The notes under the pieces: generated by a model
What the model was told of the DNA's origin: nothing
The model's input: only the letters and a program-made list of their open reading frames with translations
Database searches by the model: none
Position numbers and translations under genes: made by a program
Part shown: positions 27,195-35,704 of the stretch, one piece after another
How positions within the stretch are numbered: the first letter of the stretch is position 1
Layout of the letters: the number at the start of each line of letters is the position of its first letter
Assembly (NCBI RefSeq): GCF_000719335.1
Contig: NZ_JOGB01000043.1
Coordinates: 1-60,156 of the forward strand
Direction of reading: 5' to 3'
Length of the DNA stretch: 60,156 bases
Origin: Streptomyces sp. NRRL S-87
Lineage (GTDB): Bacteria; Actinomycetota; Actinomycetes; Streptomycetales; Streptomycetaceae

Positions 27195-28004
27195 GTGATC
27201 GACGAGTACGGACCGCGCATCGACGCGTACGAGCTGGGCGGGGACGCCGTCCCCGCAGTCCGGTGGCCCGCGGCCGCCGAGGTGGCGCTGTGGCGGCTGG
27301 ACACCACCCGCACGCGGGTCGGCGGCCGGCCGGTGGGGGACGCGCTGCTCGACGCCGCGGAGCGGGACCGGGCCGCCCGCTTCGTCCGGCCGGCGGACCG
27401 GGAACGCTACCGGGCGGCGCACGTGGGGCTGCGGGTGCTGCTGGGCGCGTACCTGGGGCTGGCGCCGGAGGCCGTACCACTCGTACGGGAGGCGTGCCCG
27501 GTCTGCGGCGGCCCGCACGGGCGCCCGGCGATCGGCTCGGTCGTCGGGGGTGACGCGTCTGCCGGAGGCGGCGGGGTCGCCGGAGCCGGGTCGGCCGGCG
27601 ACGTGGCCGGCGGGTCGGCCGGGGACGCGGGCCTGCACTTCTCCCTCTCGCACAGCGGGGACACCGCGCTGGTGGCCGTCGCCCGGGTGCCGGTCGGCGT
27701 GGACGTGGAGGAACTGCCCGACGCGGCAGTGCTGGCCGACCTGCTGCTGGCGCTGCACCCGCTGGAGGCGGCGGAGCTCGGCGCGCTGCCCGAGGCGGAC
27801 CGGCCCGCGGCGGTGGCGCGGCTGTGGTGCCGCAAGGAGGCGTACCTGAAGGGCACCGGAACGGGCCTGTCGGAAGGACTCGCCGATCCGTACATCGGCA
27901 CGGGGCCGGGCCCGGTCCGGCTCCCGGGCTGGACGGTCCGCACCACGACCGCCCCGCCCGGGTACGCCGCCGCGGTCGCACTGGCCGACCCCACCGGACC
28001 CTGA
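27195..28004 (+). CDS. 4'-phosphopantetheinyl transferase, Sfp type
   Basis: About 269 aa from GTG 27195; the frame is open to 27033 but the extra residues look noncoding. FSLSHSGD, GVDVE (magnesium-binding Asp and Glu near 169-171) and the WCRKEAYLKG motif (about 209-219) identify the Sfp/PptII family. The enzyme attaches phosphopantetheine from CoA to carrier proteins of polyketide, peptide or fatty acid synthases. A CPVCGGPHGRP stretch typical of actinobacterial members precedes a Gly/Ala-rich insert. No carrier-protein gene or biosynthetic cluster is in the window, so it probably serves distant clusters. Confidence 0.94.
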   Translation: MIDEYGPRIDAYELGGDAVPAVRWPAAAEVALWRLDTTRTRVGGRPVGDALLDAAERDRAARFVRPADRERYRAAHVGLRVLLGAYLGLAPEAVPLVREACPVCGGPHGRPAIGSVVGGDASAGGGGVAGAGSAGDVAGGSAGDAGLHFSLSHSGDTALVAVARVPVGVDVEELPDAAVLADLLLALHPLEAAELGALPEADRPAAVARLWCRKEAYLKGTGTGLSEGLADPYIGTGPGPVRLPGWTVRTTTAPPGYAAAVALADPTGP

Positions 28005-28207
28005 CGGGCACACGGAGCAGGCCTGACCAGGGCCCTGTTCCGGGCCCCGTTCAGAAGCAGGTCACGCGCGCGGTCGCGGACTCCGGCAGGGAGCCCCGCG
28101 CCGGCCCTGCCCCCACCCCGCCGCGGCCGCCTCTGATCGGGTGGCGCGGGCCGGGCCGCGGCGGCGCCTCGGGCGCGGCCGGGCCCGGTTCGCCGAGCAT
28201 TCAGCCC

Positions 28208-29392
28208 ATGATCGGACACCGTCTCAGGGCCATCGCCCTGCTCGGCGCCGCCCTCCTGGGCGCCGCCGCGCTCCCCGCCACCGCACAGGCCCTGCCGCCC
28301 GCCGCACCCGAGGAGACCGGCAGCTGGATCGTCGTCCTCAAGGACGGCGCCACGCCGGCCGCCACCCGCTCGCTTGCCGCCGGCTCCGGCACCGAGGTCG
28401 CGCACGTCTACGAGAGCGCGGTCCGCGGCTTCGCCGCCCGGATGACCAGCGCGCGGGCCGCCGAACTGGCCGGCGACCCCGACGTGGCCTTCGTCGAGCC
28501 GGACCCGCAACTGCACGTCCTCGGCGCCCCCGCCGGCTCGGTGCGCGACACCGACCCCGTCCTCGACGCCCAGGCCGGCGCGACCTGGGGGCTGGACCGG
28601 GTCGACCAGCGCGACCTGCCCCTGGACGGCACGTACGGCTACGAGACCGGGGCCGCGAACGTGACGGCGTACGTCATCGACACCGGCATCGCCGCCGAGC
28701 ACGAGGAGTTCGGCGGCCGCGCGCGCACCGGCTACGTGGCCTCCGACCGCCTCACCCCCGGGGACTGCAACGGCCACGGCACGCACGTCGCCGGCACCAT
28801 CGGCGGGGCCACGTACGGCGTCGCCAAGGAGATCGAGCTGGTCGCCGTGCAGGTGGCCGACTGCCAGGGATCGGCCTCGGGTTCGGACGTGCTCGCCGGC
28901 ATCGACTGGGTCAGCCGCAACGCCACCGCTCCCGCCGTGGTCAACATCAGCATGGGCGGCGGCCTGAGCCCGTCCCTGAACACCGCGGTGCGCAACTCGG
29001 TCGCCAAGGGCATCACGTACGCCGTCGCGGCCGGCAACGAGGGCACGAGCGCGTGCATGACCTCCCCCGCCTCGGCGCCGGAGGCGCTCACCGTCGGCGC
29101 GAGCGACCGGGACGACCGGGTGGCGGACTTCTCCAACTACGGCTCCTGTCTGGATCTGTACGCTCCGGGCGTGTCGATCACGTCCGCATGGCGGACCGGC
29201 GGCACCGCGACGGCCACCGGCACCTCGATGGCCACCCCGCACGTGACGGGCGCGGCAGCCCTGTACCTGGCCGGGCACCCGGCCGCCGCGCCGGCCGACG
29301 TGGCGGCGGCGCTGACCGGCCGCGCCACCCCGGACCGGCTCACCGACGTGTCCTCCACCTCGCCGAACCTGCTGCTGTACACGGGGCCCTGA
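28208..29392 (+). CDS. Secreted subtilisin-like serine protease (S8) with I9 propeptide
   Basis: A 394-aa exported protease. Signal peptide 1-28, inhibitor-I9 propeptide at about 35-105 (SWIVVLKDG...VAFVEPD), then the catalytic domain with D158 (VIDTGI), H193 (GHGTHVAG), oxyanion Asn in AAGNEG, and S340 (GTSMATPH). Two Cys pairs fit the proteinase K/aqualysin group. The catalytic triad is complete, so it should be active after propeptide removal. The start is ATG 28208; the long upstream frame is noncoding. Its neighbour WxL gene is 265 nt downstream on the same strand. Confidence 0.95.
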   Translation: MIGHRLRAIALLGAALLGAAALPATAQALPPAAPEETGSWIVVLKDGATPAATRSLAAGSGTEVAHVYESAVRGFAARMTSARAAELAGDPDVAFVEPDPQLHVLGAPAGSVRDTDPVLDAQAGATWGLDRVDQRDLPLDGTYGYETGAANVTAYVIDTGIAAEHEEFGGRARTGYVASDRLTPGDCNGHGTHVAGTIGGATYGVAKEIELVAVQVADCQGSASGSDVLAGIDWVSRNATAPAVVNISMGGGLSPSLNTAVRNSVAKGITYAVAAGNEGTSACMTSPASAPEALTVGASDRDDRVADFSNYGSCLDLYAPGVSITSAWRTGGTATATGTSMATPHVTGAAALYLAGHPAAAPADVAAALTGRATPDRLTDVSSTSPNLLLYTGP

Positions 29393-29545
29393 GCCGGTCC
29401 GGCCGACGGCCCGTACGGGCGCCCGCGCCTCCCGTACGGGCCGCCGCCGCGCCGGAACCGCCACCGGAGCGCCACCGGACGGCCCCAGGGTCCTGCCTGA
29501 CCCTGATGGGACATCAATTTCTGTGTGCTTCCGGCGAATCCGGGC

Positions 29546-29577
29546 CATTGACTTCTCATCACCGTGACGCGTCAATG
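29546..29577 (+). promoter_or_regulatory. Inverted repeat before the WxL gene
   Basis: CATTGAC at 29546-29552 and GTCAATG at 29571-29577 form an inverted repeat with an 18-nt spacer in an unusually AT-rich patch. The first arm includes TTGACT, a possible -35. It may be a regulator site or promoter for the WxL gene. Confidence 0.4.
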
Positions 29578-29657
29578 TCGGCCACCGCACCGGCTCGGCC
29601 TCCTCCTCACAGCGGGTGGGTGGAGGGACTCGTCATGACGAAGGAGTCGCGACCGAA

Positions 29658-30944
29658 GTGAGTACGAGCTACCGACGAAGAATCCTTGCCGGGGCGGGTG
29701 CCCTGACCCTGGCTCTGGCGGGTGGCGTGGTGGGGCTGGCGGGTCCGGCCCAGGCGGCCACCAAGACGACCACGATCTTCATGAACTGCGACGCGCCCGC
29801 TCCGCAGGCCGACGGCTCCGGGAACCAGAACTTCACCGTCACCCTCCCGGACACCGCGAAGGCCGGGGACACCGTGCCGGTCACGATCGACCCCGGCCCC
29901 AGCCCGCTCCTGCCGGCGTTCAGCGTCACCACCGACAACACCACCAAGGTCCACCTGCTCGTCGGGACCAAGGCCGTCACGGTGACCAGCCCCGTCGAGA
30001 CCGTCACCGTCGTCGCGGGCGTCCCCCTGGACGCGAAGCCCTTCACCGCCAACCTGACGATCCCGGACGGGACCGAGGGCACCACGCTCGACGTCAAGAT
30101 CGACCAGGCGGTCACGGACGCCGTCCTGGGCGGCATGACGTACACCACCACCTGCACCCCGCAGCCGCGCCCGAGCGCGTCGGTGGGGTCCGTCGCGGTC
30201 GAGGCCCTCCCGAAGGACCCGGTCACGACCAAGCTGACGCCCAACAGCGGCGGCCCGGGGACGGCCGTCGTGGCCACCGGCGCCAACTTCCCCGCGGGCG
30301 CGGTGACCTGTGCCGCGTCGCTGTCGGGCACGGACACCGGTGACACCGGCTCCGGCACGGCGGACGCGAGCGGCGTCGCCACCTGCAACATCACCATCAC
30401 GAAGAAGGCCGACTCGGTCCGCATCGGCACGGCCCCCGGGAAGGCGTTCAGCTACGTCGCACCGGTCGAGGGCGTCCCGCACCCGGTCGACATCGAGGTG
30501 CTGCCCGGCCCGCTGGCCCTCGGGCCCACGGCCGGACTGCCGGCGCTGGACTTCGGCTCGATCACCATCAACGGCAAGAAGCAGTCCGTGGTGGGCGCGT
30601 TCAACGCGGCGACCGTCCAGGACTTCCGCGGCGGCAGCCTCGGCTGGGACCTCACGGTCACCCGCACGCCCTTCCTGAACACGGCCACCGGCCACGCGTT
30701 GGCCACGGCCGGCCTCGGCATCCAGCCGGCCTGCACCGTGACCAACCCGGACAGCCCGAGCGCGTGCTCCGCGGGCGCGCCCGGCGCGATCACCGACGTG
30801 CCCCTGAAGGTGGCCTCCCAGGCGCCGGGCGGGGACGAGCTCACCGGTGGTGAGTTCGCCGTCGGCGGCGGCGCGATGATCCAGCTGCCCGCCTTCATGT
30901 TCGCGGACACCTACCAGTCGGTCGTGACCTTCTCGATCGCCTGA
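29658..30944 (+). CDS. WxL-domain surface protein
   Basis: About 428 aa from GTG 29658 (GAAGGAG upstream). Signal peptide to about residue 33 (LAGPAQAA). Repeated Ig-like beta segments rich in Thr/Val follow, with two Cys pairs (TCAAS..., CNIT). The C-terminal region carries the WxL motif LGWDLTV (W330, L332) and the terminal strand YQSVVTFSIA. WxL proteins bind peptidoglycan noncovalently and work with a DUF916/DUF3324 partner; the next gene encodes a DUF916 protein, which strongly supports this call. It is exported to the cell surface, where it may bind a substrate or polymer. Confidence 0.88.
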   Translation: MSTSYRRRILAGAGALTLALAGGVVGLAGPAQAATKTTTIFMNCDAPAPQADGSGNQNFTVTLPDTAKAGDTVPVTIDPGPSPLLPAFSVTTDNTTKVHLLVGTKAVTVTSPVETVTVVAGVPLDAKPFTANLTIPDGTEGTTLDVKIDQAVTDAVLGGMTYTTTCTPQPRPSASVGSVAVEALPKDPVTTKLTPNSGGPGTAVVATGANFPAGAVTCAASLSGTDTGDTGSGTADASGVATCNITITKKADSVRIGTAPGKAFSYVAPVEGVPHPVDIEVLPGPLALGPTAGLPALDFGSITINGKKQSVVGAFNAATVQDFRGGSLGWDLTVTRTPFLNTATGHALATAGLGIQPACTVTNPDSPSACSAGAPGAITDVPLKVASQAPGGDELTGGEFAVGGGAMIQLPAFMFADTYQSVVTFSIA

Positions 30945-30961
30945 TCCGTCCGGCCTCCCTC

Positions 30962-30997
30962 GGGGGTGGTGCGGGGCCCCGGCCCCGCACCACCCCC
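30962..30997 (+). terminator. Long perfect hairpin between the WxL and DUF916 genes
   Basis: GGGGGTGGTGCGGGGCC (30962-30978) pairs with GGCCCCGCACCACCCCC (30981-30997), a 17-bp arm with a 2-nt gap. It may end the WxL transcript or attenuate reading into the DUF916 gene. A C-rich stretch follows to 31135. Confidence 0.75.
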
Positions 30998-31140
30998 ACG
31001 CCCGTCCGCACGGCGCGCCGTCCCGTTCTCGCCCCGCCCCGCCCCGCGCACCACCCGCGCACCGTCCCGCTCCTGCCGCGCCCCGCCCCGCGCACCACCC
31101 CGCCCCTGCCCCCCGCCCCCGCACCGCCACCGGAGAGCCC

Positions 31141-32184
31141 ATGCGCCCGCACCGCCCGCTGGTCCACCTCCTCGGCGTCCTGCCGGCCGTCGCCGGAGCC
31201 CTGCTCGCCGTCCTGCTCGGCGCCCCCGCCGCGCAGGCCGCCGACAACGGCACCTGGGCCGTCTTCCCGACCCCCGCGCCGGGCCAGAAGACCACCAGCC
31301 GCGCGTACTTCTTCCACCAGGGCGCGGCCGGCACCACCCTCGCCGACAGCGTGACGATCACCAACGCCACCGACGCGCCGATCACCTTCCGGGTGTACGC
31401 CACCGACGCGATGAACACCCCCTCGGGCGGGGCCTTCGCGCTGCTGCCCGTGGAGACCCGGCCCACGGGGACCGGGACCTGGATACGGCTGCCGGAGCGG
31501 ACCGCGGACCGTCCGGTCACCGTGCCCGCCAAGGGCCGCCTGGACATCCCGTTCACCGTCCGGATCCCCGAGGACGCGAACCCCGGGGACCACGTCGGCG
31601 GGATCGTGGCCCTCAACACCAAGGTCGAGGGCATCAAGAAGGACGGCAAGGTGCAGGTCGGGGTCCGCCGCTCGGTGGGGGCCCGGTTCTACCTGCGCGT
31701 GCCCGGTCCGCTGACTCCCGCGCTGAGCATCGAGCACCTGCGCGTCGACCGGCGCGCCCCGCTGCTGCCGTGGACGAAGGACGCGCGGGCGGTGGTCTCG
31801 TACTCCCTGGTCAACCGGGGCAACGTCGTCCTCGACCCGCGGATCGCGCTGCACGCCGAAGGGCTGTTCGGCCGCACGGTGCTCGACCGGCGCCCCAAGG
31901 ACCTCGGCCTGGTCCTGCTGCCGGGCCAGCGGGTCGACCTGACCGAGACCTGGGCCGACGCCCCGCAGCTCGACCGGGTCACCCTCACCGCGAAGGCCAC
32001 CGCCGCGGGGCGGCCCGACCTCGCCGAGAGCGCGGGGACCCAGTTCCTGGCGGTGCCGTGGCCGGCTGTGGGCGTGGTGCTGGTGCTGACCGGGGCGGGC
32101 CTCGCCGCCTGGGTCGTACGCCGCCGCCGGAACCGGGGCGACGAGCCGGCCGAGGAGGCCCCGGACCTGGAGCCGGTGGCCTGA
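31141..32184 (+). CDS. WxL-interacting protein, DUF916 family
   Basis: A 347-aa exported and membrane-anchored protein. Signal peptide 1-33 (LLGAPAAQA), N-terminal DUF916-type Ig-like domain with FPTPAPGQKTTSRAYFFHQ and DSVTITNATDAPITFRVYATDA, then a second beta domain with NPGDHVGGIVAL. A C-terminal hydrophobic span lies at about 307-326, followed by RRRR and an acidic tail. In Firmicutes such proteins anchor WxL proteins to the membrane. The gene is separated from the WxL gene by 196 nt containing a strong hairpin, so the stoichiometry may be set there. Confidence 0.9.
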   Translation: MRPHRPLVHLLGVLPAVAGALLAVLLGAPAAQAADNGTWAVFPTPAPGQKTTSRAYFFHQGAAGTTLADSVTITNATDAPITFRVYATDAMNTPSGGAFALLPVETRPTGTGTWIRLPERTADRPVTVPAKGRLDIPFTVRIPEDANPGDHVGGIVALNTKVEGIKKDGKVQVGVRRSVGARFYLRVPGPLTPALSIEHLRVDRRAPLLPWTKDARAVVSYSLVNRGNVVLDPRIALHAEGLFGRTVLDRRPKDLGLVLLPGQRVDLTETWADAPQLDRVTLTAKATAAGRPDLAESAGTQFLAVPWPAVGVVLVLTGAGLAAWVVRRRRNRGDEPAEEAPDLEPVA

Positions 32185-32218
32185 CGCACAGGGCGTACGG
32201 AGCGTACGGGGCGTACGA

Positions 32219-32267
32219 CACAGCAGGAACCCCCGGCCGGTGAGGGTGGGCCGGGGGTTCTGCTGTG
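32219..32267. terminator. Bidirectional terminator between DUF916 gene and iolA
   Basis: Arms CACAGCAGGAACCCCCGGCC and GGCCGGGGGTTCTGCTGTG pair almost perfectly, with one bulged G, around a short loop. It separates the convergent DUF916 and iolA genes, so it can serve both. Confidence 0.8.
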
Positions 32268-32291
32268 GGGGGGGCGGAGGGCGTGAGGGCG

Positions 32292-33791
32292 TCAGTGGTT
32301 GCGCGGGAAGCCCAGGTCGACGCCGGCGTGCGGCTCCGACGGGTCGGGCCAGCGAGTGGTGACGACCTTGCCTCGGGTGTAGAAGTGGATGCCGTCGTTG
32401 CCGTAGACGTGGTGGTCTCCGAAGAGCGAGTCCTTCCAGCCGCCGAAGGAGTGGTAGCCCACCGGCACCGGGATCGGCACGTTCACGCCGACCATGCCCG
32501 CCTCGACCTCCATCTGGAAGCGGCGGGCCGCGCCGCCGTCCCGCGTGAAGATCGCGGTGCCGTTGCCGAACGGCGAGGCGTTGATGAGCGCCACGCCCTC
32601 CTCGTAGGTGTCGGCGCGCAGCACGCACAGCACCGGGCCGAAGATCTCGTCGCGGTAGGCGTCGGAGTCGGTCTTGACGTTGTCGAGGAGGGACAGGCCG
32701 ATCCAGTGGCCGTTCTCGAAGCCCTCGACCGTGTAGCCGGTGCCGTCGAGGACGACGTCCGCGCCCTGGTCGGCGGCACCGTGGACGTACGAGGCGACCT
32801 TGTCGCGGTGCGCCTTGGTGATCAGCGGGCCCATCTCGGAGTCCGGGTCGTTGCCCGGACCGATCTTGATCTTCTCGGCACGCTCGCGGATCTTCTCGAC
32901 CAGCGCGTCGCCGACGGCGCCGACGGCGACGACGGCGGAGATGGCCATGCAGCGCTCGCCGGCGGAGCCGTAGGCGGCGGAGACGGCCGCGTCGGCGGCG
33001 GCGTCGAGGTCGGCGTCCGGCAGCACCAGCATGTGGTTCTTCGCGCCGCCCAGGGCCTGCACGCGCTTGCCGTTGGCGGCGGCGGTGGTGTGGATGTAGC
33101 GGGCGATCGGGGTGGAGCCGACGAAGGAGACGGCGGCCACGTCCGGGTGGTGCAGCAGCGCGTCGACGGCGACCTTGTCGCCGTGCACGACGTTCAGCAC
33201 GCCGTCGGGCAGGCCGGCCTCCTTGGCCAGCTCGGCCAGCTTGTTGGCGGCCGACGGGTCCTTCTCGGACGGCTTGAGGATGAAGGTGTTGCCGCAGGCG
33301 ACGGCCAACGGGAACATCCACATCGGCACCATGGCCGGGAAGTTGAAGGGCGTGATGCCCGCGACGACGCCCAGCGGCTGGCGGATGGCGGCCACGTCCA
33401 CGCGGGTCGACACGGACGTGGACAGCTCGCCCTTGAGCTGGGTGGTGATGCCGCAGGCCAGCTCGACGATCTCCAGACCGCGGGCGACCTCGCCCAGCGC
33501 GTCCGAGTGGACCTTGCCGTGCTCGGCGGTGATCAGCTCCGCGATCGCGTCGCGGTTGGCGTCCAGCAGCGCGCGGTAGGCGAAGAGGACCTTGGTGCGG
33601 GCGGCGAGGGAGGCCTGGCCCCAGGTCTCGAACGCGGTCTTGGCGGTCTGCACCGCCGCGTCGACCTCGGCGACGGAGGCGAGCGCGACCTGGGTGGTGA
33701 CCTCGCCGGTGGCGGGGTCGGTGACCGGGCCGAAGTTGCCCGACGCGCCCTCGACGGTCCTGCCACCGATCCAGTGGTGCACGGTCTTCAT
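32292..33791 (-). CDS. iolA: Methylmalonate/malonate-semialdehyde dehydrogenase
   Basis: A 499-aa CoA-acylating aldehyde dehydrogenase. N-terminal phrase VHHWIGGRTVEG, NAD-binding region (NFPAMVPMWMFPLA, FVGSTPIARYI), catalytic Cys281 in GSAGERCMA, and C-terminal GGWKDSLFGD fit the MmsA/IolA family. It converts malonate semialdehyde to acetyl-CoA plus CO2 in inositol degradation, and methylmalonate semialdehyde to propionyl-CoA in valine degradation. ATG 33791 has AAGGAG upstream. It is the last gene of the iolC-iolB-iolD run, 26 nt after iolD, which favours the inositol role. Confidence 0.95.
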   Translation of the reverse strand: MKTVHHWIGGRTVEGASGNFGPVTDPATGEVTTQVALASVAEVDAAVQTAKTAFETWGQASLAARTKVLFAYRALLDANRDAIAELITAEHGKVHSDALGEVARGLEIVELACGITTQLKGELSTSVSTRVDVAAIRQPLGVVAGITPFNFPAMVPMWMFPLAVACGNTFILKPSEKDPSAANKLAELAKEAGLPDGVLNVVHGDKVAVDALLHHPDVAAVSFVGSTPIARYIHTTAAANGKRVQALGGAKNHMLVLPDADLDAAADAAVSAAYGSAGERCMAISAVVAVGAVGDALVEKIRERAEKIKIGPGNDPDSEMGPLITKAHRDKVASYVHGAADQGADVVLDGTGYTVEGFENGHWIGLSLLDNVKTDSDAYRDEIFGPVLCVLRADTYEEGVALINASPFGNGTAIFTRDGGAARRFQMEVEAGMVGVNVPIPVPVGYHSFGGWKDSLFGDHHVYGNDGIHFYTRGKVVTTRWPDPSEPHAGVDLGFPRNH

Positions 33792-33817
33792 TGCTGACAA
33801 CTCCTTCACAGATGGCA

Positions 33818-35704
33818 TCACAGATGGCGACGTCGCGCTGCGGCCTGCCGGTCGTACTCTTCGCGTGCTCTGACGGCCGACGTGCGGGTCGCGGTCTCGG
33901 CCACGGGAACATCCCACCACGCCTGTGCGGGGGGCGGGCCCGACACAGTGTCGGGCGTTTCGGTCTCCGCGTAGACACATGTGGGACGGTCCGCGCGGCG
34001 CGCCTCGGCAAGGGCTTCCCGCAGGTCACGGACGGTGCGGGCGCGGATGACGGCCATCCCGAGGGAGGCTGCGTTGGCCGCCAGGTCCACGGGGAGCACC
34101 GCGCCGGTGTACGAAGTGTCCAGTGCCCGCCGGCGGTAGTCGGTGCCGTACCGCTCGCCGCCCACGGCCTCGGAGAGGCCCCCGATGGAGGCGTACCCGT
34201 GGTTGTCCAGTATGACCACTTTGACCGGGAGCCCCTCCTGGACGGCGGTGACCAGCTCCGTCGGGTTCATCAGGTACGAGCCGTCGCCGACCAGCGCCCA
34301 CACCGGCCGCCCCGGCTCGGCCAGGGCGACGCCGATGGCGGCCGGGATCTCGTAGCCCATGCAGGAGTAGCCGTACTCGACGTGGTACTGGCCCGGCGAC
34401 CGGGTGCGCCACAGCTTGTGCAGGTCGCCGGGGAGCGAACCGGCCGCGTTGACGATCACGTCGGTGTCGTCGACGAGGGCGTCGAGGAGGCCGAGGACCT
34501 GCGCCTGGGTGGGGCGGGCGGACTCGTCGGGGGTGTGGAAGGCCCGGTCGACGAGCCCCTCCCAGTACGCCTTTGCCTTGCGGTACGTCTGCTCGTACAC
34601 GGCGTCGACCCGGTGGCCGGCCAGCTCCGCGCGCAGCGCGTCGAGGGTCTCGCGGGCGTCGCCGACGAGCGGGAGGGCGGCCTGCTTGTGGGCGTCGTAC
34701 GGGTCCGGGTTGAGGCCGAGGAAGCGGACCCCGGGGTCCTGGAAGAGGGTGGCGGACGCGGTGGTGAAGTCGGTCAGCCGGGTGCCGGCGGCGATGACGA
34801 GGTCGGCGGACCGGGCCAGGTCGTCGGCGGTGGCGGTGCCGGTGTGGCCGACGGCCCCCACGTCGGCGGGGTGGTCGTGGCGCAGGGAGCCCTTGCCGGC
34901 CTGGGTGCTCGCGACGGGGATGCCGGTGGCCTCGGCGAAGGCCGCCAGCGCGGCCTCGGCGCCGCTGTGGTGGACGCCGCCGCCGGCGATGAGCAGGGGG
35001 CGCTGGGCGGCCCGGATCGCCGCGGCGGCCGCGGTGATCCCGTCCCGGTCGGCCCGTGGCCGGCGTACCGTCCACACCCGCTCGGCGAAGAAGTCCTCGG
35101 GCCAGTCGTAGGCCTCGGCCTGCACGTCCTGCGGCAGGGCGAGGGTGACGGCGCCGGTGGCCACCGGGTCGGTGAGCACCCGCATCGCCTGGAGGGCGGC
35201 CGGGACCAGGGCTTCGGGACGGGTGATCCGGTCGAAGTAGCGGGAGACGGGGCGCAGGGTGTCGTTCACGGACACGTCCCCCGCGTACGGGACCTCCAGC
35301 TGCTGGAGCACCGGGTCGGCGGGCCGGGTGGCGAAGACGTCGCCGGGGAGCAGCAGGACCGGGATCCGGTTGATCGTGGCGAGCGCGGCGCCGGTGACGA
35401 GGTTGGTGGCGCCGGGCCCGATCGAGGTGGTCACGGCGTGGGTGGAGAGCCGGCCGCGGGCGCGCGCGTACCCGACGGCGGCGTGCACCATGGCCTGCTC
35501 GTTGCGGCCCTGGAGGAACGGCATGGCCGCGGGGCCGGTCTCCAGGAGGGCCTGCCCGATCCCGGCGACGTTGCCGTGCCCGAAGATCCCCCAGGTGGCG
35601 GCGACCAGCCGCTGCCGGTGGCCGTCGCGCTCGGTGTACTGGTGCGCGAGGAAGCGGACGAGGGCCTGCGCGGTGGTGAGCCGGACGGTGCGCGGCGTGC
35701 TCAA
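33818..35704 (-). CDS. iolD: 3D-(3,5/4)-trihydroxycyclohexane-1,2-dione hydrolase
   Basis: A 628-aa thiamine-diphosphate enzyme of the acetolactate synthase fold. Features: WGIFGHGNVAGIGQALLE, the E-containing GRNEQAMVHAAVGYA near residue 70, and the ThDP motif GDGSYLMNPTEL...ILDNHGY near 468-500. IolD opens the inositol ring-derived dione. The start is TTG 35704, which overlaps the iolB stop as TTGA and is preceded by GAGGAGG. The longer frames upstream run through iolB and are shadows. Length fits the family. The enzyme is cytoplasmic and acts after the dehydratase and before IolB. Confidence 0.94.
   Translation of the reverse strand: MSTPRTVRLTTAQALVRFLAHQYTERDGHRQRLVAATWGIFGHGNVAGIGQALLETGPAAMPFLQGRNEQAMVHAAVGYARARGRLSTHAVTTSIGPGATNLVTGAALATINRIPVLLLPGDVFATRPADPVLQQLEVPYAGDVSVNDTLRPVSRYFDRITRPEALVPAALQAMRVLTDPVATGAVTLALPQDVQAEAYDWPEDFFAERVWTVRRPRADRDGITAAAAAIRAAQRPLLIAGGGVHHSGAEAALAAFAEATGIPVASTQAGKGSLRHDHPADVGAVGHTGTATADDLARSADLVIAAGTRLTDFTTASATLFQDPGVRFLGLNPDPYDAHKQAALPLVGDARETLDALRAELAGHRVDAVYEQTYRKAKAYWEGLVDRAFHTPDESARPTQAQVLGLLDALVDDTDVIVNAAGSLPGDLHKLWRTRSPGQYHVEYGYSCMGYEIPAAIGVALAEPGRPVWALVGDGSYLMNPTELVTAVQEGLPVKVVILDNHGYASIGGLSEAVGGERYGTDYRRRALDTSYTGAVLPVDLAANAASLGMAVIRARTVRDLREALAEARRADRPTCVYAETETPDTVSGPPPAQAWWDVPVAETATRTSAVRAREEYDRQAAARRRHL

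Noticed and set aside
27195..28004. Phosphopantetheinyl transferase as part of a biosynthetic cluster
   Set aside because: No synthase, carrier protein or tailoring gene is present within the window on either side.
30895..34029. 1044-codon minus-strand frame through DUF916 and iolA
   Set aside because: It reads DUF916 antisense and iolA in a wrong frame. The real genes have full motif sets.
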